Positions 9,326-17,416 are shown, numbered from the stretch's first letter. The stretch: 64,000 nucleotides of DNA from B30-G6 sp964633115 (GCA_964633115.1 CAZWEO010000014.1:5661-69660), one strand, 5' to 3'. The notes: generated by a model not told the origin, from the sequence alone. Translations and numbers: made by a program.

Positions 9326-9353
9326 AACATAAGACGCCCTGATATAATGTCAA
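9326..9353 (-). promoter_or_regulatory. Candidate sigma-70 promoter for grpE-dnaK
   Basis: On the minus strand TTGACA (9353-9348) is separated by 16 bp from TATGTT (9331-9326), pointing at grpE. This would give a leader of roughly 115-160 bases. Neither a CIRCE element nor a clear sigma-32 pair is visible. The rest of the 9160-9555 interval shows AT-rich sequence and no gene. Confidence 0.5.
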
Positions 9354-9555
9354 GATCGTTGAATTTTTTTTAAATTAGACCAAGGATTGGTATGCTGAAA
9401 TAGCAGTAGATAATGCTGCGTGGAAGTTTTTTTAAGGAGATCAAATTGAGACGGAGTTGTTCGATTTTTCATGCAACGATATGCCGAGATCTTGATGGCC
9501 TATGTTCCCCAAGAGATTGCTGCAGATCAGGACAGTAAATTGCTTAATTCTGGTT

Positions 9556-9581
9556 AAAAAGGGTGAACAGGTTGTGCACCC
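9556..9581 (-). terminator. Possible terminator of the SRP RNA gene
   Basis: On the minus strand GGGTG pairs with CACCC and is followed by TTTTT (complement of 9556-9560). The left arm overlaps the end of the RNA, whose GCACAACC is also complementary to the RNA 5' end, so only one of the two pairings can form at a time. Confidence 0.5.
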
Positions 9582-9820
9582 TCTATTGAGATATCCTTAG
9601 CCCTTTGGTTTGTCTTTAAATCGGGGTCGACTCACGACACAGAATCCATCACTTATCGCTGCTTCCTTCCGGATCTGACGAGGTTCATGACTGTCTGTTG
9701 CGTGGCGTCCGATCTGACAAATATCTGGGGCGCCAAGATTACCCGCAAGAGGGAATTCAGCCCCGCATAAGCGGATTTCGGGTCAAGGGCACCGCTAACT
9801 CCCCGCCTAGCACAACCGCC
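9568..9820 (-). ncRNA. ffs: Signal recognition particle RNA, long (Alu-containing) bacterial type
   Basis: The minus strand carries the universally conserved SRP S-domain core, TCCGGAAGGAAGCAGC, with the GGAA tetraloop, preceded by CATGAACCTCGTCAGA. About 140 bases 5' of it lies the Alu-domain sequence GTGCTAGGCGGGGAGTTAGC and then GGTGCCCTTGACCCG. These match the arrangement of the roughly 270-nt Bacillus scRNA rather than the roughly 110-nt 4.5S RNA of enterics. The two ends, GGTTGTGC at about 9817 and GCACAACC at about 9570, are perfectly complementary, closing the molecule at about 250 nt. The RNA scaffolds Ffh for co-translational membrane targeting. Exact ends are estimated from pairing and promoter position. 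Confidence 0.9.
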
Positions 9821-9824
9821 AAGA

Positions 9825-9853
9825 ACTATAACCATGGACACTCTATTTTTCAA
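9825..9853 (-). promoter_or_regulatory. Sigma-70 promoter of the SRP RNA gene
   Basis: On the minus strand TTGAAA (9853-9848), a 17-bp spacer and TATAGT (9830-9825) form a near-consensus promoter. Transcription would start at about 9818-9820, exactly at the predicted 5' end of the SRP RNA. Confidence 0.75.
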
Positions 9854-9959
9854 GCGATAATGTAAACCATACGATTTTATTTGAGGCCATGGGCTTTTTC
9901 AGATAAGAGTGAAGCATAGCATTCAAATTTTTAAATTTTTTTACTTTTAAATGGCATCA

Positions 9960-10250
9960 TCACTTAGATTGATAGATTGTTGGGCTGCTAGGCTATTAGA
10001 CTGTAGGCTGTAGACTATTGGGCGCTTCACCTGCTAGAAGGCCGGGATGCCTTTTAAAAGCCGAATAATGAATATCGAACATGGAATAACGAACGCTGAA
10101 GTATGCTAATGGCTATCAGGATACTTCGACATTCAAAATTCTGCGATCAATATTCGATATTTTACCTCAGCTTATTAATTTGTTAGCAGCTAACAGCTCA
10201 CTGCTTGTCGCTGATGCGCTGTTATTTGAACCCTTGAACCATGGAATACT
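9960..10250. repeat. Degenerate short-word repeat island
   Basis: This stretch upstream of tilS contains reiterated words such as GGCTATTAGACTGTAGGCTG, AATATCGAACATGGAATAACG and ATTCGATATT, as well as TTGAACCCTTGAACC. Similar wording occurs in the gaps at 16390, 22915, 29059, 29340 and 35640. I see no open frame or RNA gene here; the remaining bases of 9854-10316 show nothing else. Confidence 0.5.
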
Positions 10251-10316
10251 GGACTTCTAAATGCTTACGTCCGGATTAAGCCCAATCCTGTAATTTATTT
10301 AATATCGTTAGAGTAA

Positions 10317-11789
10317 ATGATGCAACTGGCACACCACCCCTTCATTCGATCGGTCGAAGAAACCATTCACCATTTTGGCATGCTACGGGCTGGCGACGCA
10401 ATCCTTGTAGCCGTATCCGGCGGCCCTGACTCAGTTGCCCTTTTGCATACCCTCGTAGCCCTGCAAACTCAGTTGGAGTTTCAATTGGGTGTGGCCCATT
10501 TGAATCATGGCTTGCGTCCAAAAACAGCTGGAAGAGATGCGGAGTTCGTCGCAGCATTATGCCGTAAACAAGGGCTGGAGTGTCATCTAAAAGCCATTGA
10601 TCTTAATACAGACCATACTTCCTTAAAAGGTTCTCTTGAAGACAGAGCACGCCAGGCTCGATATTATTTTTTTAACAGCATCGCCCATAAAAGAAGCTAC
10701 ACGAAAATCGCCCTCGGACATCATGCCGACGACAATGCCGAACTGGTTCTGATGAACCTTTTCCGGGGTAGTGGCCCCTTGGGACTTGCGGGCATGCCGC
10801 CCGTTCGCGACCAGCGTATCATTCGGCCGCTTTTCCGCCAAACACGGCAGCAAATCAACGACTTTCTGCAAAAATTTGAATTCGAATTTGTTGTGGACGA
10901 AACCAACCTGGATACCCGTTTCTTAAGAAATCGCATTCGACACGAATTATTGCCCGACTTGCAACAAGGCTTCAATCCAAATCTGGTGGATACCTTGAAT
11001 CGCACAGCCGATGTTTTTAGATCAGAGCATAATTTTATGCAGCAAGCCGCTCAGAACGCCTTTGAACATATGGCCGTTTTTCAAAACACTGCCCTGAATT
11101 TATCAATTGCCAGTTTGTGTCAACTTCATACGGCGCTACAACGTCGTGTTATTCGGTTGGCTGTTGCCAAAATAAAAGGCAATCTCAGAAGGATTACCCT
11201 TCAGCATATTGATTCTGCGCTGCATTTGTGTAGCCATGGAAGGACAGGGCAGCGTTTGAGCCTACCCGACGGGATTTTAGTTCAGCGTTATCCTCACGAC
11301 GAACTGTGCCTTTGTAAGCCGTCTAACCGTTCATCTGAACTTGCTGCTGAATATGAGACCGATGAAATACCTTTATATAAGGTTGCCTTTCCACTCTCGG
11401 ATTTGGGGACTCGGCTTAACCAAATTGAAGACCTCAATATCACCCTAGTCTGTCAACACGTGCACCCGGATTCAATTGGCATTCCGACTTATACTGGACA
11501 AAATGCTGCTTTCTTTGATATGGACCAACTCACATCACCACTCGGCCTCCGGCAAATCTTGCCGGGAGATCGTTTCCGGCCTTTGGGGATGGCGGGCACC
11601 CAGAAAGTAAAGGATTTCCTAATTAACAACAAAATCCCCCGCGAAAAGCGTCGCCGGATACTTGTATTGCTCAATCAGAATCGCATAATTTGGATCTTAG
11701 GTCATCGCATCGATGATTGTGTTAAAATTACCCAACAGACTAGAAATGTTCTTAAAATAGAAATAAAATCGTGTTCCACGATTTTATGA
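10317..11789 (+). CDS. tilS: tRNA(Ile)-lysidine synthase
   Basis: This 490-residue N-type ATP pyrophosphatase attaches lysine to C34 of tRNA-Ile(CAU), switching it from methionine to isoleucine decoding. The PP-loop ILVAVSGGPDSVALLH lies near residues 28-43. GHHADDNAELVLMNLFRGSG and DETNLDTRFLRNRIRHELLP are the other catalytic-domain signatures. The C-terminal TilS domain includes LRQILPGDRFRPLGMAG and KVKDFLINNKIPREKRR. The last eight codons and the stop lie inside a REP-like hairpin (11763 onward), so the native C-terminus has probably been replaced by repeat-encoded residues. No strong Shine-Dalgarno is visible. Confidence 0.94.
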   Translation: MMQLAHHPFIRSVEETIHHFGMLRAGDAILVAVSGGPDSVALLHTLVALQTQLEFQLGVAHLNHGLRPKTAGRDAEFVAALCRKQGLECHLKAIDLNTDHTSLKGSLEDRARQARYYFFNSIAHKRSYTKIALGHHADDNAELVLMNLFRGSGPLGLAGMPPVRDQRIIRPLFRQTRQQINDFLQKFEFEFVVDETNLDTRFLRNRIRHELLPDLQQGFNPNLVDTLNRTADVFRSEHNFMQQAAQNAFEHMAVFQNTALNLSIASLCQLHTALQRRVIRLAVAKIKGNLRRITLQHIDSALHLCSHGRTGQRLSLPDGILVQRYPHDELCLCKPSNRSSELAAEYETDEIPLYKVAFPLSDLGTRLNQIEDLNITLVCQHVHPDSIGIPTYTGQNAAFFDMDQLTSPLGLRQILPGDRFRPLGMAGTQKVKDFLINNKIPREKRRRILVLLNQNRIIWILGHRIDDCVKITQQTRNVLKIEIKSCSTIL

Positions 11790-11849
11790 AACGCGACAAT
11801 GCCTTTCGCCCCCGGCGAAAGGCATTGTCGCTCCGATGGGCTCAATGAG
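11763..11849. repeat. REP-like double hairpin, copy 2
   Basis: The first hairpin is ATAAAATCGTG-TTC-CACGATTTTAT (11763-11787). The second is a perfect 18-bp stem (11793-11810 with 11814-11831) containing GCCTTTCGCC. The following TCCGATG...TCAATGA...ACAGACCTT tail is shared with the copy at 17252. It overlaps the tilS stop codon and could also act as its terminator, although no T run follows. Confidence 0.8.
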
Positions 11850-11927
11850 ACAGACCTTGCCTAATTGTGAAAAATGGTTAATGTTACAACGTAAGAAGAA
11901 TTTAACTCAACCCATAGGAGACCCCCT

Positions 11928-13859
11928 TTGAATCCGTTTTACAAAAATCTCGCCCTTTGGCTAGTCATCACCTTGATGATGATTATGCTGTACAACCTAT
12001 TCAATCCCCAAACGCAGCCCCAAACCAATATCAGCTACACGAACTTTCTTGCCATGGTCGAAAATGAGCAGATTGCTGAAGTGGTGATTCAAGGTCAGGA
12101 ACTTGTCGTTACCGACAGCAGTAGAAACCGATTTCAGATTTATGCCCCCCAAGATCCTGATCTGATACCTTATCTGCGTAGCAAGGGTGTGGCCATCAGT
12201 GCCAAACCGCCCACTGAATCTCCTTGGTACATGTCGGTCCTCATCTCCTGGTTTCCCATGATATTGCTAATTGCTGTTTGGATATTCTTCATGCGCCAGA
12301 TGCAGGCAGGTGGAGGCAAAGCCCTATCTTTCGGGAAAAGTCGGGCCAGGCTTTTATCGGACCAGCAGGAAAAGGTCACCTTTGAAGATGTTGCCGGCAT
12401 TGACGAAGCCAAGGAAGAGTTGGGCGAAATCGTAGAATTTTTACGAGAGCCCAAGAAATTTACGCGGCTGGGGGGGCGGATTCCCAAAGGTGTCCTTCTG
12501 ATGGGACAACCCGGAACCGGTAAAACCCTGCTTGCACGTGCAATTGCTGGAGAGGCCGGTGTCCCCTTTTTCAGCATAAGCGGATCGGATTTCGTGGAGA
12601 TGTTTGTGGGTGTGGGTGCTTCGCGTGTTCGCGACCTTTTTGTTCAGGGTAAGAAAAATGCGCCCTGCATCATTTTTATTGATGAAATCGATGCGGTTGG
12701 ACGACACCGGGGAGCCGGTTTGGGAGGCGGACATGATGAACGGGAGCAAACCCTAAACCAACTCTTGGTTGAAATGGATGGATTCGAATCCAATGAAGGC
12801 GTCATCCTGATTTCGGCCACCAACCGACCCGATGTTCTGGATCCGGCCTTGTTACGTCCCGGCCGGTTCGATCGTCAGGTCGTAGTACCCTTGCCGGACA
12901 TCAGAGGACGCGAAAAAATTCTCGTAGTCCATACCAAGAAAACGCCCATTGCGCCGGATGTCGATATCTTAATCCTTGCAAAAGGCACACCCGGTTTTTC
13001 TGGAGCCGACATTGAAAACCTGGTGAATGAAGCTGCCTTGCTGGCAGCAAAGCGCAATAAAGAACGTATTGATATGACCGATTTCGAAGATTCCAAAGAC
13101 AAAGTCTACATGGGGCTCGAAAGAAAATCTAAGGTTATTAAAGAGGAAGATCGCAAAACAACTGCTTATCATGAAGGTGGCCATGCCCTGGTTGCACGGT
13201 TTCTGCCCTATACCGATGCGGTCAATAAAATCACGATTATACCGCGGGGCCGTGCGGCTGGCGTAACCTGGTTCTTGCCTGAAGAACGTGATTTTAAATA
13301 CAAGGATCAGCTACAAAGTGAGCTGTCAGTAGCTTTTGGCGGTCGGGTGGCTGAAGAGATCGTTTTTAACCGTATTAGCACCGGTGCCTCCAACGACATT
13401 AAACAAGCCACCGACCTGTCCCAGAAAATGATTCGTGCTTGGGGTATGAGTGAAAAATTGGGTCCCCTATCCTACTCCAAGGAAGAAGAACATATCTTTT
13501 TGGGCAGGGAAATCGCCCAACATCGCGATTACTCAGAGGCCACGGCCCAGAAAATAGATGATGAAATCAACAATCTCATCGATACAGCCTATCAAAAAGC
13601 GAAAACAGTTCTGAACGAAAACATTGATATACTGCATAAACTTGCCGAGAAACTACTTGAAAAAGAAACAGTCTTGGGTGCTGAGTTGGATGAACTGATA
13701 ACCTCTTTGAGGCCCGGTATTGAGCTGCCCTCACAAGCAAGCGCCGAAGAAACAGCTCAGGAATCAAACGCCAAAGCTGGAGAATCAGAGACTACTAGCA
13801 ATCAGGAATCAAGCGCCGAAGCTGGAAAATCAGAGACTACCACCGATAGTGCTGATTAG
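11928..13859 (+). CDS. ftsH: ATP-dependent zinc metalloprotease FtsH
   Basis: This 643-residue membrane-anchored AAA+ protease degrades membrane and short-lived cytosolic proteins. Two transmembrane helices (about 8-24 and 102-122) bracket a periplasmic domain. The AAA module has GQPGTGKT near 193-200 and IIFIDEIDAVG near 248-258, with the second region of homology ATNRPDVLDPALLRPGRFD. The zinc site is HEGGH at 415-419; most homologues have HEAGH, and the two His and the Glu are kept. The last 45 residues contain two imperfect copies of an Ala/Glu/Ser/Thr-rich unit (SNAKAGESETT and SSAEAGKSETT). The start is a TTG preceded by AGGAGA. Confidence 0.97.
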   Translation: MNPFYKNLALWLVITLMMIMLYNLFNPQTQPQTNISYTNFLAMVENEQIAEVVIQGQELVVTDSSRNRFQIYAPQDPDLIPYLRSKGVAISAKPPTESPWYMSVLISWFPMILLIAVWIFFMRQMQAGGGKALSFGKSRARLLSDQQEKVTFEDVAGIDEAKEELGEIVEFLREPKKFTRLGGRIPKGVLLMGQPGTGKTLLARAIAGEAGVPFFSISGSDFVEMFVGVGASRVRDLFVQGKKNAPCIIFIDEIDAVGRHRGAGLGGGHDEREQTLNQLLVEMDGFESNEGVILISATNRPDVLDPALLRPGRFDRQVVVPLPDIRGREKILVVHTKKTPIAPDVDILILAKGTPGFSGADIENLVNEAALLAAKRNKERIDMTDFEDSKDKVYMGLERKSKVIKEEDRKTTAYHEGGHALVARFLPYTDAVNKITIIPRGRAAGVTWFLPEERDFKYKDQLQSELSVAFGGRVAEEIVFNRISTGASNDIKQATDLSQKMIRAWGMSEKLGPLSYSKEEEHIFLGREIAQHRDYSEATAQKIDDEINNLIDTAYQKAKTVLNENIDILHKLAEKLLEKETVLGAELDELITSLRPGIELPSQASAEETAQESNAKAGESETTSNQESSAEAGKSETTTDSAD

Positions 13860-13926
13860 GATAGCCTGCATTAGGGGCTAGTTTCAGCAGCAATTCTCAC
13901 TAATCGTGATGGTGACCTACAAAGGG

Positions 13927-14003
13927 AATCAGCGACCTCCGGCAGAGCCGGAGGTATGAGGAAGGCCCCTCGAAAGGGCTGGCTCTGCCGGAGGTCGCTG
14001 ATT
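13927..14003. repeat. 77-bp element with perfect 23-bp inverted repeats, copy 1
   Basis: Bases 13927-13949 and 13981-14003 are perfect inverted copies ending in AATCAGCGACC / GGTCGCTGATT. The 31-base loop contains GTATGAGGAAGGCCC. A related 76-bp element with the same termini and GTATGAGGATGGCC in its centre lies at 26094-26169. It could terminate the ftsH transcript. Confidence 0.85.
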
Positions 14004-14008
14004 GGTAT

Positions 14009-14163
14009 CAAGAATTTTTTCTTTATGTGTATTTTTTTTCATAAACACCTATGATTAGACGATTTCTAAATGTGATCTGTCTGTCTTGTGCGTGCTGAAT
14101 GTATTGACAACCCCTTAAAAAGCAATCTCGTCTGATGTTATATGAAGAAAGAAAAAATTCTTG
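14009..14163. repeat. 155-bp element with perfect 16-bp terminal inverted repeats
   Basis: CAAGAATTTTTTCTTT (14009-14024) and AAAGAAAAAATTCTTG (14148-14163) are exact inverted copies. The interior is AT-rich without an open frame. It begins five bases after the preceding element ends. Confidence 0.75.
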
Positions 14164-14167
14164 GTTT

Positions 14168-14288
14168 AACTCCCTTCATCAGACACCGGCGAAGGTTAAG
14201 TCAACACTGTTATCACATGTAATCCTCACCGGATCGGTAGAACCTTTTCAATTCTCACCGGCTGAGCCGGTGGCTTATGAAGGGAGTT
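14168..14288 (+). promoter_or_regulatory. Long-range hairpin enclosing the folP ribosome-binding site
   Basis: AACTCCCTTCAT (14168-14179) is the exact complement of ATGAAGGGAGTT (14277-14288), and the latter contains the folP Shine-Dalgarno AAGGGAG. Inside, CACCGGC near 14184 could pair with GCCGGTG near 14268. The same GCCGGTG can instead form a local hairpin with CACCGGC at about 14257. Two exclusive folds that hide or expose the ribosome-binding site would be compatible with translational control. The 3' 56 bases (14234-14289) are conserved at 34107-34162, where no gene follows closely. Confidence 0.5.
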
Positions 14289-14292
14289 AGCG

Positions 14293-15192
14293 ATGGCGTC
14301 TTCTGAAATGGTATGGGGGCAACAGCGCCTATTATTTAGCCAACGCCCCCTCATCATGGGCATTTTAAACATTACGCCGGATTCGTTTTCAGATGGCGGA
14401 CTATTTTTAGCCCCCGAGGACGCATTAGACCAAGCCGAAAAAATGGTCGCCGCCGGGGCCGACATCATCGACATCGGCGGAGAATCCACCCGTCCCTATT
14501 CCAAGACAATTGACGCTGCGGAAGAAATACGCCGGGTTATCCCAGTGATCGAAGCGCTGGCAGGCCGGGTCCAGATACCCATTTCCATTGATACAACCAA
14601 AGCCGAAGTTGCCCGGCATGCACTGGAGGCCGGCGCAACCATTATTAACGATATCAGTGCCCTGCGGATGGATCCCGATTTGGCAAAGGTAGCCGCAGAC
14701 AAGGGTGTACCGATTATCTTGATGCACATGAAAGGCACACCGCGGGATATGCAGCTCACCCCCGAATATGACGACCTCTTGGATGAAATTTATACCTTTT
14801 TACAAACAGCTGTTGCTGCAGCCCAAGATGCGGGTATCCCCGAATCTAAAATAATTGTTGATCCAGGCATTGGCTTTGGAAAAACCCTTGAACACAACTT
14901 AGCTATTTTAAAAAATTTGGATCGGTTCAATCAAATGGGCTTACCTATTTTGGTGGGACCATCCCGGAAAGCCTTTATTCGGAGGCTGCTCAAACCGAAC
15001 CATCTGGACGACATTGATCCCTTGTCGCCTACAGTGGGGACCGGTACGCAGGCTACCATCGCGATTGCTGCCATGAATGGCGCCCATATTGTGCGGGTGC
15101 ATGATGTGGCTCAAACCCTGGCCACCTTAAAAATCGTCGCCGCTATCCAGGCTGGTGGGACTGGTGATTATAGCGAACAGAAGGACTCATAA
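14293..15192 (+). CDS. folP: Dihydropteroate synthase
   Basis: This 299-residue TIM-barrel enzyme condenses p-aminobenzoate with dihydropterin pyrophosphate in folate synthesis. All signatures are present: MGILNITPDSFSDGG near residue 22, DIIDIGGESTRP, PISIDTTKAEVARHALEAGA, INDISAL, ILMHMKGTP, DPGIGFGKTLEHNL and ILVGPSRKAFI. The ATG is four bases after GGGAGTTA-type Shine-Dalgarno sequence embedded in an inverted repeat. It is followed after 14 bp by the ybbR-like gene. Confidence 0.97.
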   Translation: MASSEMVWGQQRLLFSQRPLIMGILNITPDSFSDGGLFLAPEDALDQAEKMVAAGADIIDIGGESTRPYSKTIDAAEEIRRVIPVIEALAGRVQIPISIDTTKAEVARHALEAGATIINDISALRMDPDLAKVAADKGVPIILMHMKGTPRDMQLTPEYDDLLDEIYTFLQTAVAAAQDAGIPESKIIVDPGIGFGKTLEHNLAILKNLDRFNQMGLPILVGPSRKAFIRRLLKPNHLDDIDPLSPTVGTGTQATIAIAAMNGAHIVRVHDVAQTLATLKIVAAIQAGGTGDYSEQKDS

Positions 15193-15206
15193 TTCTATTT
15201 TGACAT

Positions 15207-16160
15207 ATGCTTATAAAATTTTCATCAAATTTTATGCAAGTTTCAGATTTGAAATTATATGCGCTTGGATTCATGCTGGTCACATTTCTGTTCGGAGCTG
15301 CGCCGGAATGCCTTTTGGCTTCTGGTACAACCGAAAACGAATCCCACATCAAAGTACCCCTAAAGGTTGAAAATCTGCCGCGGGGAACCCTGCTAACCAA
15401 TCCAGTCGCCCAAGGCATTGAAATTCAGGTTCGTGGCCCGGCCGACGTACTGAGCCGCCTGGCCGACCTAAAGTTACAATATCATCTTGATCTTTCCCAC
15501 CTGGAACCTGGTCCTCATACAGTTCCCATACAAATTAAACAGCTCGATCTGCCCCAAGGATTGACGATAATAGATTTTCAACCGCAGGCCATCCCAATCA
15601 ATCTGGAACGTGAAGCCCGCAAAGAGGTTCCCATAACAGTTTTTTACAAAGGAGCCCCAACGCCCGGATATTTCGTGGTGCAAACCCTGGCGAACCCGGA
15701 TTTGGTGACCTTGCGCGGCCCCGAGCAAGACTTAGATAAAATTGAATCGGTCTCTACCCATCCCATCGACGTTGCCGGGATGGCCGATTCATTTAAAAAA
15801 GAGATCGCCTTGGATCTGCCCGAAAATATAGATGCCATCACGCTTAAAGGTCCCATTGTGGTCTACGTTGAGATATCTGAGGAAATCCAAACCAAGCATT
15901 TTAGGGCGGTATTAGTTGGGATTATTGGTTCTCAGGATCGATGTGAAATTAGTCCCGCGTTTATTAGTATGGATATCAAAGGACCGCTGAAACTGCTGGA
16001 AGGATTGACCAAGCATCCAGACTTCAAGGTATATGTGGTTATCAAGAACCTGAAGCCGGGGGTCTATGTCCGACGTGCAACCATTGAGCTGCCAGTAGCC
16101 ACCACCCTGATCAAGGTAAAACCTGAGATATTTACAGTTAAAATCAGCCCCAAGCAATAA
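15207..16160 (+). CDS. YbbR-like domain protein
   Basis: The 317-residue product has an N-terminal hydrophobic segment (about 17-38) that would serve as membrane anchor or signal peptide. About three YbbR repeats follow, recognisable from VPLKVENLPRGTLLTNP, VEI/IQVRGPADVLSRL and VTLRGPEQDLDKIESV. In other bacteria YbbR (CdaR) partners and regulates the diadenylate cyclase CdaA, which is normally encoded between folP and ybbR. That gene is missing here, and no glmM follows. Met at 15237 is a possible alternative start; neither has a good Shine-Dalgarno. Confidence 0.82.
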   Translation: MLIKFSSNFMQVSDLKLYALGFMLVTFLFGAAPECLLASGTTENESHIKVPLKVENLPRGTLLTNPVAQGIEIQVRGPADVLSRLADLKLQYHLDLSHLEPGPHTVPIQIKQLDLPQGLTIIDFQPQAIPINLEREARKEVPITVFYKGAPTPGYFVVQTLANPDLVTLRGPEQDLDKIESVSTHPIDVAGMADSFKKEIALDLPENIDAITLKGPIVVYVEISEEIQTKHFRAVLVGIIGSQDRCEISPAFISMDIKGPLKLLEGLTKHPDFKVYVVIKNLKPGVYVRRATIELPVATTLIKVKPEIFTVKISPKQ

Positions 16161-16169
16161 GCTATAAGC

Positions 16170-16325
16170 TCACAATCCCATGGACTTTTCAATTGCCGCT
16201 ATCCTGTCCTGAATGGAGGCTTTCTCTTCATCTGACAGGCTTTCAGTCTCAAGACGCTTTTTAAGGCCCAGCAGCATCATTTCTTCACGATAATCTGCAC
16301 AGGTATAGGGTTTTTTGGAGGACAT
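16170..16325 (-). CDS. Small conserved hypothetical protein (51 aa)
   Basis: A short minus-strand frame encodes MSSKKPYTCADYREEMMLL and then GLKKRLETESLSDEEKAS, IQDRIAAIEKSMGL. The arrangement of a CxxYREEM-type motif, a GLKKRL helix, a Leu-Ser-Glu-Glu linker and a second amphipathic helix ending in MGL resembles small uncharacterised proteins that I recall from Desulfobacterota genomes. It looks like a helical hairpin. It ends 10 bp from the convergent ybbR stop. No Shine-Dalgarno is obvious. No function can be assigned. Confidence 0.6.
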   Translation of the reverse strand: MSSKKPYTCADYREEMMLLGLKKRLETESLSDEEKASIQDRIAAIEKSMGL

Positions 16326-16389
16326 GTGATTGTTCTATATGGTCTATTAAGAGATTTGTCACAAAAATTTATTGATTGGAACAATTTAG

Positions 16390-16510
16390 AAAGGATCCAA
16401 GGATTCGAGGACCCCAGGGTTCAAGTGGCGGCGTTCAGCTGCAAGCTATCAGCCGCCTAATTGCCTGTCACTGGAATCCTTGACCCCTTGAATCCTCGAA
16501 TCCTTTTATC
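16390..16510. repeat. Inverted-repeat island (AAGGATTCGAGG)
   Basis: AAGGATTCGAGG (16399-16410) and CCTCGAATCCTT (16494-16505) are perfect inverted copies. The flanking words GGGTTCAAG and CTTGACCCCTTGAATCC belong to the degenerate repeat vocabulary seen in several other gaps. Confidence 0.6.
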
Positions 16511-16572
16511 ATAAAAGGTTACAGCCGGTGAACACTGATGCTAAGATTTTTATGCCATCTATATGATAATCC

Positions 16573-17232
16573 TTAAATCATCGTTTCATGGTAGATGCGA
16601 TAAAACATTTCGTATTCGTTGATATTGCGCGAGAGGATTTTTTCGACATCCGCTATATTTGATTTATTGATGATCAGATTGACACTCTTACAAAAAGCCA
16701 TCATATGATCCATGGTGCGGAATCGGTCCGTCAATAGGGCAACAAACATATTGCGCCGTTGCTCCATGTGCAGGCGTTCGAGATAAATCAGCACGCCATT
16801 GAGTTCTGGATCTTTGGTTCCAAAATACTCATCTACGATCACGAGATCATAGGGTTTATAGCGAAGGCTTCGTAATGCATCCCGGTTGTCCTTGGCCTCA
16901 CTGACGTGATATTCCAATAGATCAAGTGCCTTGCTGAGCTTTTCTCGATGCGTGGCATCCGATTCGCATATCAGAGCAATTTTTCCCTCTTCCTCAATAA
17001 AATCGAAGGGTTTATCATCCGACTCGTACCCGTCTTCCTCAAATCCAAATTCCGCTGCAACCCCATCTGGATCATCATCCAGGAGGGGTTCGGCTGTTTC
17101 TGGCGATTGATTCGATTTGATTTCGATTCGCTTTTTGCATTTGGGGCAGGGAAATGAGGCTGTTTTTCCGCTAGGTATTTTTTCGTCGGCAATCTTAAAT
17201 TTTGCTGAGCAGTGTTCACAGGTTATGTCCAT
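16573..17232 (-). CDS. Zinc-ribbon (MJ0042-type) protein with response-regulator-like domain
   Basis: The 219-residue product starts MDITCEHCSAKFKIADEKI and has a CxxC...CxxC zinc ribbon (CEHC near residue 4, CPKC near residue 28) of the MJ0042 family. An acidic linker follows, and then a receiver-like fold (ALICESDATHREKLSKALDLL, YDLVIVDEYFG) from about residue 80. An Asp is present in VIVDEYF at the phosphoacceptor strand. The open frame extends upstream to 17268, but those codons lie in a REP hairpin; I chose the ATG at 17232 because the zinc ribbon normally begins at the protein N-terminus and GGGAG lies upstream. Its position next to pilT genes suggests, but does not prove, a role in type IV pilus or motility signalling. 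Confidence 0.75.
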   Translation of the reverse strand: MDITCEHCSAKFKIADEKIPSGKTASFPCPKCKKRIEIKSNQSPETAEPLLDDDPDGVAAEFGFEEDGYESDDKPFDFIEEEGKIALICESDATHREKLSKALDLLEYHVSEAKDNRDALRSLRYKPYDLVIVDEYFGTKDPELNGVLIYLERLHMEQRRNMFVALLTDRFRTMDHMMAFCKSVNLIINKSNIADVEKILSRNINEYEMFYRIYHETMI

Positions 17233-17251
17233 AATTTCATTATCTCCCATA

Positions 17252-17323
17252 ATAAAATCGTGTTCCACGATTTTATGAAACGCGACTGCGTCGCTCCGAT
17301 GCGTTCAATGACACAGACCTTGT
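17252..17323. repeat. REP-like double hairpin, copy 3
   Basis: ATAAAATCGTG-TTC-CACGATTTTAT (17252-17276) is followed by GAAAC and GCGAC-TGC-GTCGC (17282-17294). The tail TCCGATGCGTTCAATGACAC is nearly the same as in copy 2. It lies directly upstream of the zinc-ribbon gene start. Confidence 0.8.
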
Positions 17324-17416
17324 CGGTGTCTTATGATGTCAACACCACTGACTTTGTCGCCAGCTTATGATAAGCTAAAATCCCTATCCCTGCTGATAGC
17401 AACGGGGAATTCAAAT

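Noticed and set aside
9205..9360. CIRCE/HrcA operator upstream of grpE-dnaK
   Set aside because: No TTAGCACTC-N9-GAGTGCTAA palindrome is present.
9653..9853. 66-codon minus-strand frame
   Set aside because: It runs through the SRP RNA gene and its promoter; the nucleotide sequence matches conserved RNA domains, so it is not a protein gene.
17233..17268. Upstream extension of the zinc-ribbon protein
   Set aside because: Encoded by a REP hairpin; the zinc ribbon begins at the ATG at 17232.
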